From positions 62,001 through 126,000 of the forward strand of contig QAOA01002849.1 of assembly GCA_003255065.1 (NCBI GenBank): a stretch of DNA of 64,000 nt, in the 5' to 3' direction. Under the pieces are notes generated by a model. That model was not told where the DNA came from, searched no databases, and saw nothing but the letters and a program-made list of their open reading frames with translations. Position 1 is the first letter of the stretch. Each line of letters begins with the position of its first letter. Source of the DNA: Cercis canadensis (taxonomy: Eukaryota; Streptophyta; Magnoliopsida; Fabales; Fabaceae). Positions 37,684-49,500 of the stretch are shown piece by piece. Both the position numbers and the translations under genes were made by a program.

Positions 37684-40600
37684 ATGGCTACTCTGAGCTT
37701 CAACCCCTCTAGAATCAGAAACCCAACCGTCAAATTTCGCAATTCCATCTCCAACTTCTCTTCCCCAGCAAAGCCCATAAGAATCCCATGTACTATTTCT
37801 CCTAGAAACCACCCAAAATTGCGCCATTTTCGATCAAGTTCTGTGTCTGAGAGCTCGGTTTCAACCCAGAAAGAAGAACAAGTTCTTGATGATGAAGAAG
37901 AAGACGACCCAACTGCGGAAATGACCTACCTTGACCCAGAAATCGATCCTCAGAGTATTACAGAATGGGAATTGGACTTTTGCTCTAGACCCATACTTGA
38001 TATCAGGGGGAAGAAGGTTTGGGAGCTAGTTGTTTGCGACAATTCGCTCTCGCTACAATATACAAAGTATTTTCCAAATAATGTTATTAATAGTGTCACT
38101 TTGAAAGATGCTATTGTTACTATTTGCGACGAATTGGGTGTCCCTTTACCTGAAAAAATCCGCTTCTTCAGGTAATTATAAGTCGCCTTGTGGATTTTTT
38201 AGTATGCCTGCTAGGTGTTTGTGTTAATGCTAGATATTCTTTATGCAATTGTCATCGATAAGAGTAAGGAGTGGTAATAAATGTTTTATTGCTTTGTAGG
38301 TCACAGATGCAGACAATTGTTACAAAAGCATGTAAGGAGCTTGGCATAAAACCTATTCCTAGTAAACGGGTATGTATGATTTCAATTTTTACTCTGGCTG
38401 CAATGTTTAAATCCTTAATAGAAACCTATTGGCTTCCTTGCTATGATTATGATAAATTCCCTATTCAATGAGAAATCCACATGATTGTAGCACGTGTCCA
38501 AGTTATCCCTTGAAGCTTAGAGTATCAATTGGGTGAAGACTGCTATAAAGGCTTATATATCTCCAGCACCATGGAATGTCTTAGGATATTTGGATTAATG
38601 ATTTATATGTTAGTCTTTCATTTCCCCAAAAGAACTGTGAAGCATGCTCATTTAGGCTGTACCTTTATATGTTTTAGCTTAGAAATTCTAATTATATTAT
38701 CTTCCTGAACTATTACAAGGGTCCATTTTGATTTAAATATTAGCTCTATAGAGATTAGCTAGAGTGCTTCAAGTCGTTTCAGTTTTTAACTATTATGCAG
38801 AGTATGACAATTAAGAATCCTTGTTGAGTGTGCATAATATTGCCAGTCCAGCATGAACTACATTTCTAGAACTGCTCAGAGTGGCTGCTGCTCAACAAAC
38901 ACAAAATGTCTCTTGATGCCTTTCTCTTTTCCCTTCGCCTACTAGGTGTCTGATGATGCATATAGGTGCTTCATTACTTAAACCAAAATTAAGGCCAGTA
39001 TTCAAGTGCTTTGAAAGCAATAGTACATCTTGGCTTTCATTTGTAGGGTGAATACTTGAGTTTAAAACATGAGAAATAGAAATTTATAGTATAACACTAT
39101 AGCATATTATATTGTTAAACTAAATTCAGATGTCCTAGTCAGAAGTGTTCCAGCATATGTTCTTATGTGGTTTCTCTAATAATATTCAGTGCCTATCATT
39201 ACTTTTGTGGCTGGAGGAGCGCTATGAGACTTTATATACTCGTCATCCTGGATTTCAAAAAGGATCAAAGCCGCTTCTAGCACTGGATAACCCTTTTCCC
39301 ATGGAACTTCCAGAGAACCTGTTTGGGGAAAGATGGGCATTTGTCCAGTTGCCTTATTCAGGTACAGGAGCAGCAACTTCTGCTTCAAGTCTTTGATAAA
39401 TGTTACTCTTCTGTTTCTCTGTCTTCTCATTCTCATGGGCATGTTCATTACTTGTCAAGTACCAATCTACGTACTTCTCTGCTAATTAAATTTAAGTTGA
39501 TCAGCTTAGTTATATAGTTGATAGTAGCCACATCTTACAAAAGTTCACGTACATAACTAATACAAAAGATAATTTGTGTATCTGATATGTCTACTAGGCT
39601 ATACTTCTCTGACTTCCAATAACTATTTTTAAGCTGTTCGTGAGGAGATGTCATCCTTAGAGACAAAATTTGTCTTTGGTGCTGGGCTAGATCTGGATTT
39701 ATTGGGTATTGAAATTGATGACAAGACATTGATCCCAGGACTGGCTGTTGCATCTTCTCGTGCTAAACCATTAGCAGGTACAGATTTCCCTTGTGTATCA
39801 TCATCAAGTGTCCTTAAAAGAAACTTTTAGCATCCTTCATCTTATTTCATTAGAGAATTATCATCAAATCTTGAAAATCATTTGCATACATGGCATATAT
39901 TAGTTACCAAGCCTATGACAACCTACAATATTTTACCAAATAATTTGATAAAAGAATCAATTACTATTTGCAGAGAGCATGATGGTTTCCAATACTTGAG
40001 TAACAATGTGTAGCTAGTTCAACATGGGTTTTGAATGGTAAATATGGAAGATGAGCAAAGAAAAAAATTATATAGTCTTTCAGGTCAGATAACAGGACTG
40101 AGGCAGCTGCTTTTCTGTGCTGAGCTCCAAATTTCGATTTTCATCAGACACTTGGGGCTGCATCTACCCCTTTTTAATTTTTAACATTGGAATAGACTTG
40201 TGAGCAGAAACAGGTTAAATTATTTCGCTGATGGATCTGGTTGTTAAGACTTTCGATCATAATCTGGTCAATTAAAATGGTAACAGGAACTAAATAAAAT
40301 CTTTACTGTTGAGTGTTGACATTAAAACTGGATGGCTGTTTCAATAAGATTGGTGAACATACATAATCTAAGTGGTGACACAGGTTCTTAGGCACATAGT
40401 TTTCGTGAGATGCATCTTGGGGTTTAACTTTCACTTGGTGAATATATCTTAAATAGTCTAGGTCCTAGGATAACCTATTGCTATTTGCTATTACCGTAGT
40501 TCACTGTAGTATTTTATCCTTAAATACTTGATTTCTTGAGATCCTTACAATTTTTTAAACCCTCAACATGTATTGCCACAGCTTGGGTGAATGGATTGGA

Positions 40601-40841
40601 AGTTTGTTCTGTAGAAGCAGATACTGCTCGTGCTTGCTTGATTCTATCTGTTGGAATTCAAACTCGGTATGTATATGCTACCTATAAGAAAAATTCTGTG
40701 ACAACTAATGAAGCTGAAGCTTGGGAAGCAGCTAAGAAAGCTTGCGGAGGCTTGCATTTCCTTGCCATCCAAGAAGATTTAGATTCAGAAGACTGTGTTG
40801 GCTTTTGGCTCTTACTTGACTTGCCACCCTCACCTGTATAA
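37684..40841 (+). CDS. TAB2: TAB2 homologue, plastid translation factor
   Basis: TAB2/ATAB2 proteins (DUF1092) bind plastid mRNAs and are needed for translation of photosystem I and II core subunits. Five exons: 37684-38171, 38300-38369, 39190-39361, 39634-39777, 40582-40841; 377 residues, the family size. An N-terminal transit peptide rich in Ser, Arg and Asn (about 1-55) and an acidic linker lead into the conserved domain. Its landmarks are [79 protein letters not shown] and the C-terminal [13 protein letters not shown]. The start ATG has a good context (GCCATGGC). The next gene on the same strand is the PHD protein, an order I also recall from Arabidopsis. Confidence 0.96.
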
Positions 40842-41574
40842 TCTTATATGTGGGTATGGTTGAAATATTCACTGAACAAAAATATTATTAGATTCCACAA
40901 GTATAAATCTTTGATCCCAAATCTTACCTGAATTGACCAAGAAAGTTTTATGCACCATGACAATTCTTAATCAAACAGTTTTACAAGATTTTATCACCAT
41001 TGTAAACTAATCAAGCTTAGAGAATAATAAATTTATTGGTATTGAAATAATCAACTTAATATTGATTTGTTTACCATAGATTGACGTAAATCGACGGGGA
41101 TTGATGTCAAAAACTCAAAATATGGAGCAGAAGAGAGCTTTTAGGCATTGTTTGGGAAACAAATAAGGAGGGAATAAAAGTGAGAAGAAAGAAAATTAAA
41201 AATGAATATAGACATAATATAAATGTATTGGATACATTATCTCATGAAAATGCATTTACTATGTTTTATATCTAGGTTTATTTTTAAATTATTCCCCCAT
41301 TTTCATATATTCTAAATGGAGGCTGAATGTTTAATATAAGGTGTACATGATTAATTGAAGATGTATAACATTACGGATGACTGGCCATAAATTTATTTTT
41401 CTTTTTTTGTTTGCTCCATTAGATAAAGGAATTTGGATTTTCTGACTAGCAGTATGAAGGGAATAGAGAATAGAGCTTGAAATCTCAACTTTCTAAGAGA
41501 TCACCTTGACTAGTTGTGTGTTTCTTAAATTAATGTCTGTTAGATATAAATTTATTCACGTGCATTCATTTATA
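40842..41574. other. Intergenic, TAB2 3' flank
   Basis: AT-rich DNA without a gene. Segment 41150-41330 has weak facing motifs (GGAGGGAATAA and TTATTCCCCC) that could be the remains of a small inverted-repeat element, too worn to define. Confidence 0.5.
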
Positions 41575-41949
41575 TTCAACTTAAAAGTTTAAGCATTTAA
41601 GTGAAGGCTCAAGAATAATTTTATATCTAACATGTCCTTACACATGAAAGCCCTTTGGACATGAAATGTGGACAAAGTACAAACTCACTTATATCATGTG
41701 TTGAAATTTCAATTTAATTCAAAAAATGGGGATGATAGGATTCGATCTCTTGACCATTCGAATAAAGAAGCTCTGATGCCATATTAAAAACTGATTCAAC
41801 TTAAAAACTTAAGCTTTTAACTAAAAGCCCATTAATGTTTTATATTCTACATGCCCCACATGCGAAAGCCTTTTGAGCTTGAAGTATGGACAAAACAAAT
41901 GTCCATTTATACCATATGCTGAAATTTCAATTTAATTGAAAAAGTAAGG
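41575..41949 (-). mobile_element. Miniature LTR retrotransposon (TRIM-like)
   Basis: Two direct repeats of about 155 bp (41575-41730 and 41795-41949) share TTCAACTTAAAA near their starts and GAAATTTCAATTTAATT near their ends. Between them lies GCTCTGATGCCA (41770-41781), the reverse complement of the methionine-tRNA primer-binding site with one change. On the minus strand this gives LTR, primer site, a spacer of some 40 bases, LTR: the layout of a terminal-repeat retrotransposon in miniature. The repeats have diverged markedly, so the insertion is old. It has no coding capacity. Confidence 0.65.
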
Positions 41950-43521
41950 GCAAAAAGATTTGATTTACAATTAAGTTATTAGGTGAAAGCCTATAAATAG
42001 CCAAAATTTGATGATGTGGCAATTTTTGTGCAATTTTGGTATCATATCAGTTTCTTTTATTGCCACATAGACAAATAGTTTATCATGTCAGCATTAAACT
42101 GACAGAGTTATAATCAGGGGGTGACAACAATGACCCAATTAAAAAAAAAATTAAACTATAAGAATCTCAAAAGAAGAAAAAAACTATAGGAATATAATTC
42201 AAAATTTATCTAAACTATAGGACCTACAATACATTTAAACATTTTTTTTATAGCTAATAGTTGACTGCACAATCATTCTCTCGAGATTTCTTTTTTTTTG
42301 GGTTCAAAATTTTCTGGGCTAAATTTTGGGTTCCATTTGTTCTTTTTGTTTAAAACCTGATATCTTCTGATGGGCCTCATCTAGACACATCTATCAGTCC
42401 AAATATGCTAACTATCACAAAAAAGCCTAAGCCTTGAGGCAAAAAGAAGAAAACAAGAAACCCATATGATAAAATATAAAAGCCCAGGCCTGGGTTTGTG
42501 AATAAAACTAAAACCCCCTCAAATTTATTTCTCTCTCCTCGCACTTCCTCCTTCGCTCAGACGCTTACAGCTGCGTCAGATAGTCATAGTATAATTTTCC
42601 TTTTTTTTATTTTCGAATTTTTTTGAGGAAAGTAATTTTAGGAGACGATCCCTAAACATCAAAATTCAAATCTAAATCCCTTCAATATGGCCTTTCACGT
42701 AGCTTGCCCAATTACATGGTACCACTCTTGCTTANGCAAAAAGATTTGATCTATAATTAAGTTGTTAGGTGAAAGCCTATAAATAGCCAAAATTTGATGA
42801 GGTGGCAATTTTTGTGCAATTTTAGTATCATATCAGTTTCTTTTATTGCCACATAGACAAATAGTTTGTTATGTCAACATTAAACTGATAGAGTTATAAT
42901 CATGGGGTGACAACAATGACCTAATTAAAAAAAAATTCAAACTATAAGAATCCCAAAAAAAGAAAAAAAAACTATGGGAATATAATTCAAAGTTTGTCTA
43001 AACTATAGGACCTACAATACATTTGAACATTTTTTTTATAGCTAATAGTTGACTGCACAATCATTCTCTCGAGATTTTTTTTTTTGGGTTCAAAATTTTC
43101 TGGGCTAAATTTTGGGTTCAATTTGTTTTTTTTTTTTTTTTAAAACCTGATATCTTCTGATGGGCCTCATCTAGACACATCTATCAGTCCAAATATGCTA
43201 ACTATCACAAAAAAGCCCAAGCCTTGAGGCAAAAAGAAGAAAACAAGAAACTATGATAAAATATAAAAGCCCAGGCCTGGGTTTGTGAATAAAACTAAAA
43301 CCCCCTCAAATTTATTTCTCTCTCCTCGCACTTCCTCCTTCGCTCAGACGCTTACAGCTGCGTCAGATAGTCATAGTATAATTTTCCTTTTTTTTATTTT
43401 CGAATTTTTTTGAGGAAAGTAATTTTAGGAGACGATCCCTAAACATCAAAATTCAAATCTAAATCCCTTCAATATGGCCTTTCACGTAGCTTGCCCAATT
43501 ACATGGTACCACTCTTGCTTA
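41950..43521. repeat. About 785-bp duplication across single N (42735), includes PHD-gene exon 1
   Basis: Bases 41950-42734 recur at 42736-43521 with scattered substitutions and homopolymer length changes. The copied unit contains the presumed promoter, leader, and the short first exon of the PHD gene (the ATGGCCTTTCACGTAGC start). The left copy is cut at the N inside intron 1. It could be a real tandem duplication, but the shared N pattern points to two allelic contig ends left unmerged. Confidence 0.85.
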
Positions 43522-46500
43522 GTTGCTCTGCTCTGTCTCGCTCTCCCTCTCCTTCGCGCCCCTTCTCTTTTATAAACTTGTTTCTCTTCGCTCTCTTCTC
43601 TCTGAAAGTTTCGTTTTTTTCTTGTGGGTGCAGCCGCAAAATCTGCTTCTGTTCGCTAGGGTTTCCGCGGACCCTTCACTCGCCCAAAGGGAAGGCTGAG
43701 TTTTTGGATGATGTTGTTAAGGTCGACGACTTTCTCAGGGATCCATGGGGAATTAGGGCTCGGGACAAGGACAAAACCGTGCAAGTTGCGGTCCCCAAAG
43801 TGTTGCCGCCGCCACCACCACCGCGTCCGTTGCAGGTCCCTGTCGATGGCGGCCTAGCTGGAGATGATGATGCTGTGTCTATGCAGGCAAAGAGGGTGGC
43901 GCTCCAGAAGAAGGGGGCGGCGGCGATGATTGCTGCCGAGGAGTATGCCAGGAGATTTGAGTCCGGGGATTTGGTGGTGAGATTTCTGAGATTGTTTGTA
44001 TTTGTGTGGTTGACTTGTGATTTTACAAGGATTGGTTGGACAATTTTGAAAATGAAGCTCTTTTGATGCTTATACAATGGGATTCAGCTGAATAAGCTCG
44101 CTAAGTGTTGAACTTTGATTGTCTTTGTGTGTGAATGCTGTATATCCTAACTTAGCTCATGTTGTTTACTTTTGAATGTTGACTGCTATAAGCCTAATGT
44201 AAGATTGATATGGTAAAAGTCGGCAGTAGTAATTATTGCTTAAAAGTTTTGGACTTTTTTAAGATCTGATTTGTTTTGACTTTGCTCTAAGTCAAATAGT
44301 TTTGTCTAGGTGTTTCATGAATCTGTTTTAATTATTTATTTTTTTAACTCTTTTATTAGGGTGAATGTAGGCGAGGAGGTAAGTATTTTGATTTATTGGA
44401 GTTTTTCCACTGTTGTTTGTGAGGGACTTTGAATGATGTTTGGACTTTGGAGTTTGTCTATTTTTGCCACATTTTTATAAAATCTTCCAGGGGCTAAACC
44501 TGGTCCTATCTTCAGTGAAAGTGAGTTTCTTTAACTTTTCTCATTTACATCATTCCCCATTCTAAATGCCTAGCAGAGTGAGAGAACAGGTATGTCATGT
44601 TATCTGACAGACTTATCACAACTTTTTTGTTCCTTCAAGTAATCTTATTTTTAGCATGGTTTTTCTTGGGAAATTTATTTACAAAAGATGTCCCCCTTTC
44701 CTCCATCTAATTCTCTTATGGGTTAAAAGTGATGAGAACAAGGTGAAGATTCTCATGGTTTTGATAAATTTAACTTATTCATGTTATCTGGGAATGTATA
44801 TCTATTTGGTTTGTTGTGGTCTCTTATGTGTGTTAAGTCGTGAGTGAGTGTTTTATCAACCAGGCATGTGATTGGTGTTGGGCTTCCTTTGTGCATATGG
44901 TACTACATTGGTTATAGAAGCAAATTTTTTATTCTTTGGGTCTTTATTTTCTTAGATTTTATTTCCATGATGAAGTCAAGTTTATATTTGATACTTCGTC
45001 TTTATTTATTGCTATGATAATTTTGATTTATATAAATAGGATGCAGCTGGAAATCTTACTGGAGAAGAACAGGGCCAAAAAGTCTTTTGCAGGATGTGTA
45101 ATCGTCTTGAAATTGAAGGAAGTGAGAAGGCTAAAAAGATGCTTCCATGCAAAAGTTGTGGTAAAAAGTACCATAGGAACTGCTTGAGAAGTTGGGCTCA
45201 ACATAGAGGTAAGAATTTATATTTGCCCAAATTCTAATATGGTCCAAAGTGTCATATTTACTAATTATCTGGGGCTTATTGCAGATTTATTTCATTGGAG
45301 TTCATGGACCTGCCGCAATTGCCGAATTTGTGAGGTAACAAGTGATGTTTAATGCTACTGAACTTGTACTTGTACATGTTTGTACCTTGAAGGCTTTTTT
45401 TTCGTCCTTTTTGCTATAGTTATTTTCATATTATCCTAGACTAGATGGAATGTAAACAAATGTTGACCTCAAGGGAGTATAGTTAAATACTTTATCTTAT
45501 TATTTGCTTGATTTATGTGATTTCTGTAATCTGAAGTCCTGAGAACGTAGGTTCTTAATTATATTTAATAATATCAGATGGGAGGTAAGATTTTCATGTT
45601 TAGTTAAATGAACAAAGATAAATATAAAGCCATAAATCCTAGCTTCTTGGTTCAATGTTACTGAAGTGGGGGATTTGTTATACATAATGGGGAGCTGTAT
45701 TTTATACTAGCTATATGGTATATGTTGGGATGTTTATTTCCTCTGGATTGATTTATAGCAGTGATTGATTTTTATCTGAAAAATCAATTGATCTTGGATG
45801 AATGCAGCTATTTAAGATTGGCTTCTGAATTTCAAAACTTAGCTATGAATTTTGGTACACCTAGCAATAACCTGCAGTGCAATCAATAGAGATTAGTTTT
45901 TAAATGATGACTATCAATTTAGTGGCTGGGAGGGGGTGGTTGTCCGCCCTTTTATGTCACCCCAGTAATCATCCCTGAAAGTCTGCTTATTTTCAGTCTA
46001 TTCATAAAAATTTCCATAGTTGTTGACATCATTTACTGCCATTTTACATTTTGGGTAGTTTCTGTGCATGTATGATAAATTGAAATCTTTTATTGTTGGT
46101 AGAAGAATTGCTAATTTAACTGATGTTTCATTAGATTTACATGAGTCTTGTGATTTGTATCTTCATCCAGGCTTGCAGAAGGCATGGAGATCCAAGTAAG
46201 TTCATGTTCTGCAAAAGGTGTGATGGTGCTTACCATTGTTATTGTATGCAACCTCCTCATAAGGTAGGGTGTGTATCGAGTTATTACTTTGTCGTGAGCT
46301 TAATATCAATTATATGGCATCTCATTTATGGTTATGCATGATGCAGAATGTTAGTTCTGGTCCCTATTTGTGCCCAAAACACACAAGGTGTCACAGCTGT
46401 GGATCCAATGTCCCTGGAAATGGGCAAAGTGTAAGGTATTAATCTTGAATGACTTTGTAATGTATGTATCCTCAACACTATATCCATGGTTTCTTATGAT

Positions 46501-49500
46501 ATGACCCTTCTGTTATTACTTTGTTTGTTACCCATTGGAGGCGCTCAACTTATCTACTCTTATGTATTTATGCACATTGCATTTTAGTTTATGATTCTTT
46601 GGGAAGCTGATACTGGACTTTTTGCACTGTTATTTGATGGATATTTCTTTCTATGCACACAGCTAAAATATGATTGGGTTGGTTAATTGATGCCTATGAA
46701 GCACGGATATGACACACCACTGATCCAGTGATATGGCAAAATCTCAAAAAGGAAAAAGGATAAGATACAGCTAAAATGTGTGTGTGTGTGTATATGTAAG
46801 GTTAGGCATAAAAATGATACAGAGAGCATTAGTAAACTGAAGAGCAACCTTCTTTATGTTCTCAATATATGGGAAAAATCTCTTCGAACAATTCTTTTAG
46901 TTGGAATAAATAAATGAATATAGAAAGGATGATTATTATGAAGAATAAATAAATGAATGAAAAAAAGGAACTCTACCCAGATTGGTTGGTAATTTATCTT
47001 TGACCTTTCCCGTTCTTTATAACTCTGATTCCCTCTCAAATCCATAAGGAATTTTTGGAAAAACATAACCACTTCACCATTTCTCTCGGTCCTCCCTCTC
47101 TTTCTCATCAAGCTGTATCCAGCCCATTTNAAGGATGATTATTATGAAGAATAAATAAATGAATGAAAAAAAGGAACTCTACCCAGATTGGTTGGTAATT
47201 TATCTTTGACCTTTCCCATTCTTTATAACTCTGATTCCCTCTCAAATCCATAAGGAATTTTTGGAAAAACATAACCACTTCACCATTTCTCTCGGTCCTC
47301 CCTCTCTTTCTCATCAAGCTGTATCCAGCCCATTTTTTAAAAGGCCGGAGACTCTGACATGGACACCTCGTGGACAGTGATACGGGGGTGATGCAGGAGT
47401 ATGAGACACGGAACTCCTATATATGAATTATGAGCTGAGGCTCTCCCCTTCTATGAGGGTGGCTTTTAGGAGTGGGTTCTCCTCCATCAAGTGGTATCAG
47501 AGCCCGGTCTACCCTCTGGTATGATGGGTCCGCTCTTTCCAACTCGACGGGGTTGATGCAAGAGCATGAGTCCCACATCGGTTGGGTGTGAGACACAGAA
47601 CTCCCATATATGAGTGGAGGTTCTCCCCTCTTATTAGCCTGGCTTTTAGGAGTGGGTTCTCCTCCATCATCTTTTCACCAAATCAGTGCTTCACTGGCTG
47701 ATGCCCATAGGAATGTAGACTTTAGTCAAAGCCTATCTTCCTGGGAGAAACCAAGGAAAGTTGTTTTCTTGGATGCTTATTCAAATAACTTCTAGGGCTC
47801 CTAGAAGAATCAAGAATCTACAAGTTTAAAATAATTATGATGATGACAAGTCCATAAATGTGACCATGGTCTTACCATAATCTATTCTCAGGGAGAAAGT
47901 TGATTTTAAAGGAAGTTTTATTAAACCTTTTCATTTTGTAAATTTTATCATCTTTTATTTCAATCAGATTCAGTATCTTATGATTAATTACAGCTTGTGG
48001 GTCTTCAGAACCGATTATGCTATTTTAATGTATCTTTCTTTGGTTATTTGGTAAGCAATAAATTGTTGTCTTCTCTTTTTTTTGTTTTTTTTTCCTTTCT
48101 GCTTCATATTTTTAGTAAGTGCTCTGCAGTCATTTTTACCTGGCTTGTTGCATAGAATTTTTGAGGTCCTATGGTACTAATATGATGAGTGATTTCTCAT
48201 ATCTATTTGGTAGTTCTTTTTTCTGTTCTAATATTTACTTTTTCCCCCTTTTTATGCTGCCCGCCCCGCGGGNGGGGGGGGGGGGGGTTGGATAGTTTAT
48301 CTTCCCCATCTTACAATCATGTAGCAAAATTTACTTTTCTTGACATCATAATTGGCAGTTCAAATAGGTTTAATGACCTGATATGGCAGTTAATGTTTTT
48401 GTATGCAGATTCAGCATCTTTCAGTTCAAAGATGGACTTACCATTTACTTTTTTATTTATAGGTGGTTTCTTGGATACACCTGCTGTGATGCATGTGGAA
48501 GGTTGTTTGTGAAAGGGAACTACTGCCCCGTTTGTTTGAAGGTGCCAATCTTTTTTCTTGCTGGTTATCTTTTTTATTTTTTGGGGGGGGGGGAATGGGA
48601 GTTGTTTCTGGAAAATTTTACTTACAAATTATTAGTTTATTGTATCAAAATCTTGGATAATGATTTTGGGAATAAGCCACTTGATCATGGGTCATCAGTT
48701 GGATCCCTGCCCTATGTGGTCAAATGGTAATGCTTAGTTACTGAATGGTGTCCTGAAGATTTATTTATTAAATAATCCAAATTACAATTTGTGAAATATT
48801 TAGCTACTGTATGGACTGAATCTAATTATCTGTAGTCCTTATTTCATTCAGGATCTTTATTTTTGAACTATGGATCTAATAATGTCCTCTAGGCTATAGT
48901 TTTTCAGTTATCTCTGATTTATAGTGTAAAATAATTACTTTATTTATTTCGTGAAAAACTTTATTAGGTTGTAATTGCATCCTTGATAATTGATATCTTC
49001 AGTTATTGCTGTTTATCATTTGTGAAACATATCTATATATGTGGTAGTTTATTGTCGATTTAAGTGTTAATTTTTTTGATCTAAGTGTGAATTTTTTTTT
49101 ACTTTCCCTTCTATGTTTCTGTGTGTTTGTGACATACTGGGATGGCTATTTGCATAATGATAACTGGGAGGAGATCTAAAAGTTGACTGGATGTTATTGG
49201 CTTGTTTTGTAGGTTTATAGAGATTCAGAATCAACACCAATGGTTTGCTGTGATGTTTGTCAGCGCTGGGTGCATTGTCAGTGTGATAATATTAGGTTTG
49301 TTTATGCCTTGTTTTTTCTGAAATGCCCTGATTTACCCTACTCTGCTGCACAGTTGCAGTTCTGGACTATATCTGTTGATTGATACTCCATTGTATTTTG
49401 ATTGGATTTGTTAATCAAGCAAGAGTCAACTGCAACCGGAGGCTATTGTGTGTTAAAGTATACAGTATATATGAAAAGCAAAATCAACGCTGTAGATGTA

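Noticed and set aside
41150-41330. Possible small inverted-repeat element
   Set aside because: The facing motifs are short and the ends and target duplication cannot be set.
43676-44077. 133-codon minus-strand open frame opposite PHD exon 2
   Set aside because: It is the antisense of a GC-rich exon; its Pro/Gly/Ala runs are the complement of the exon's own repeats.
46854-47317. Two nearly identical minus-strand open frames in tandem
   Set aside because: They are the same frame seen twice because of the N-linked 205-bp duplication, and they lie in an intron.
48260-48287. CpG-rich or G-quadruplex regulatory site
   Set aside because: The GC-only run borders an N in an AT-rich intron, so a sequencing or gap-filling fault is more likely than a real motif.
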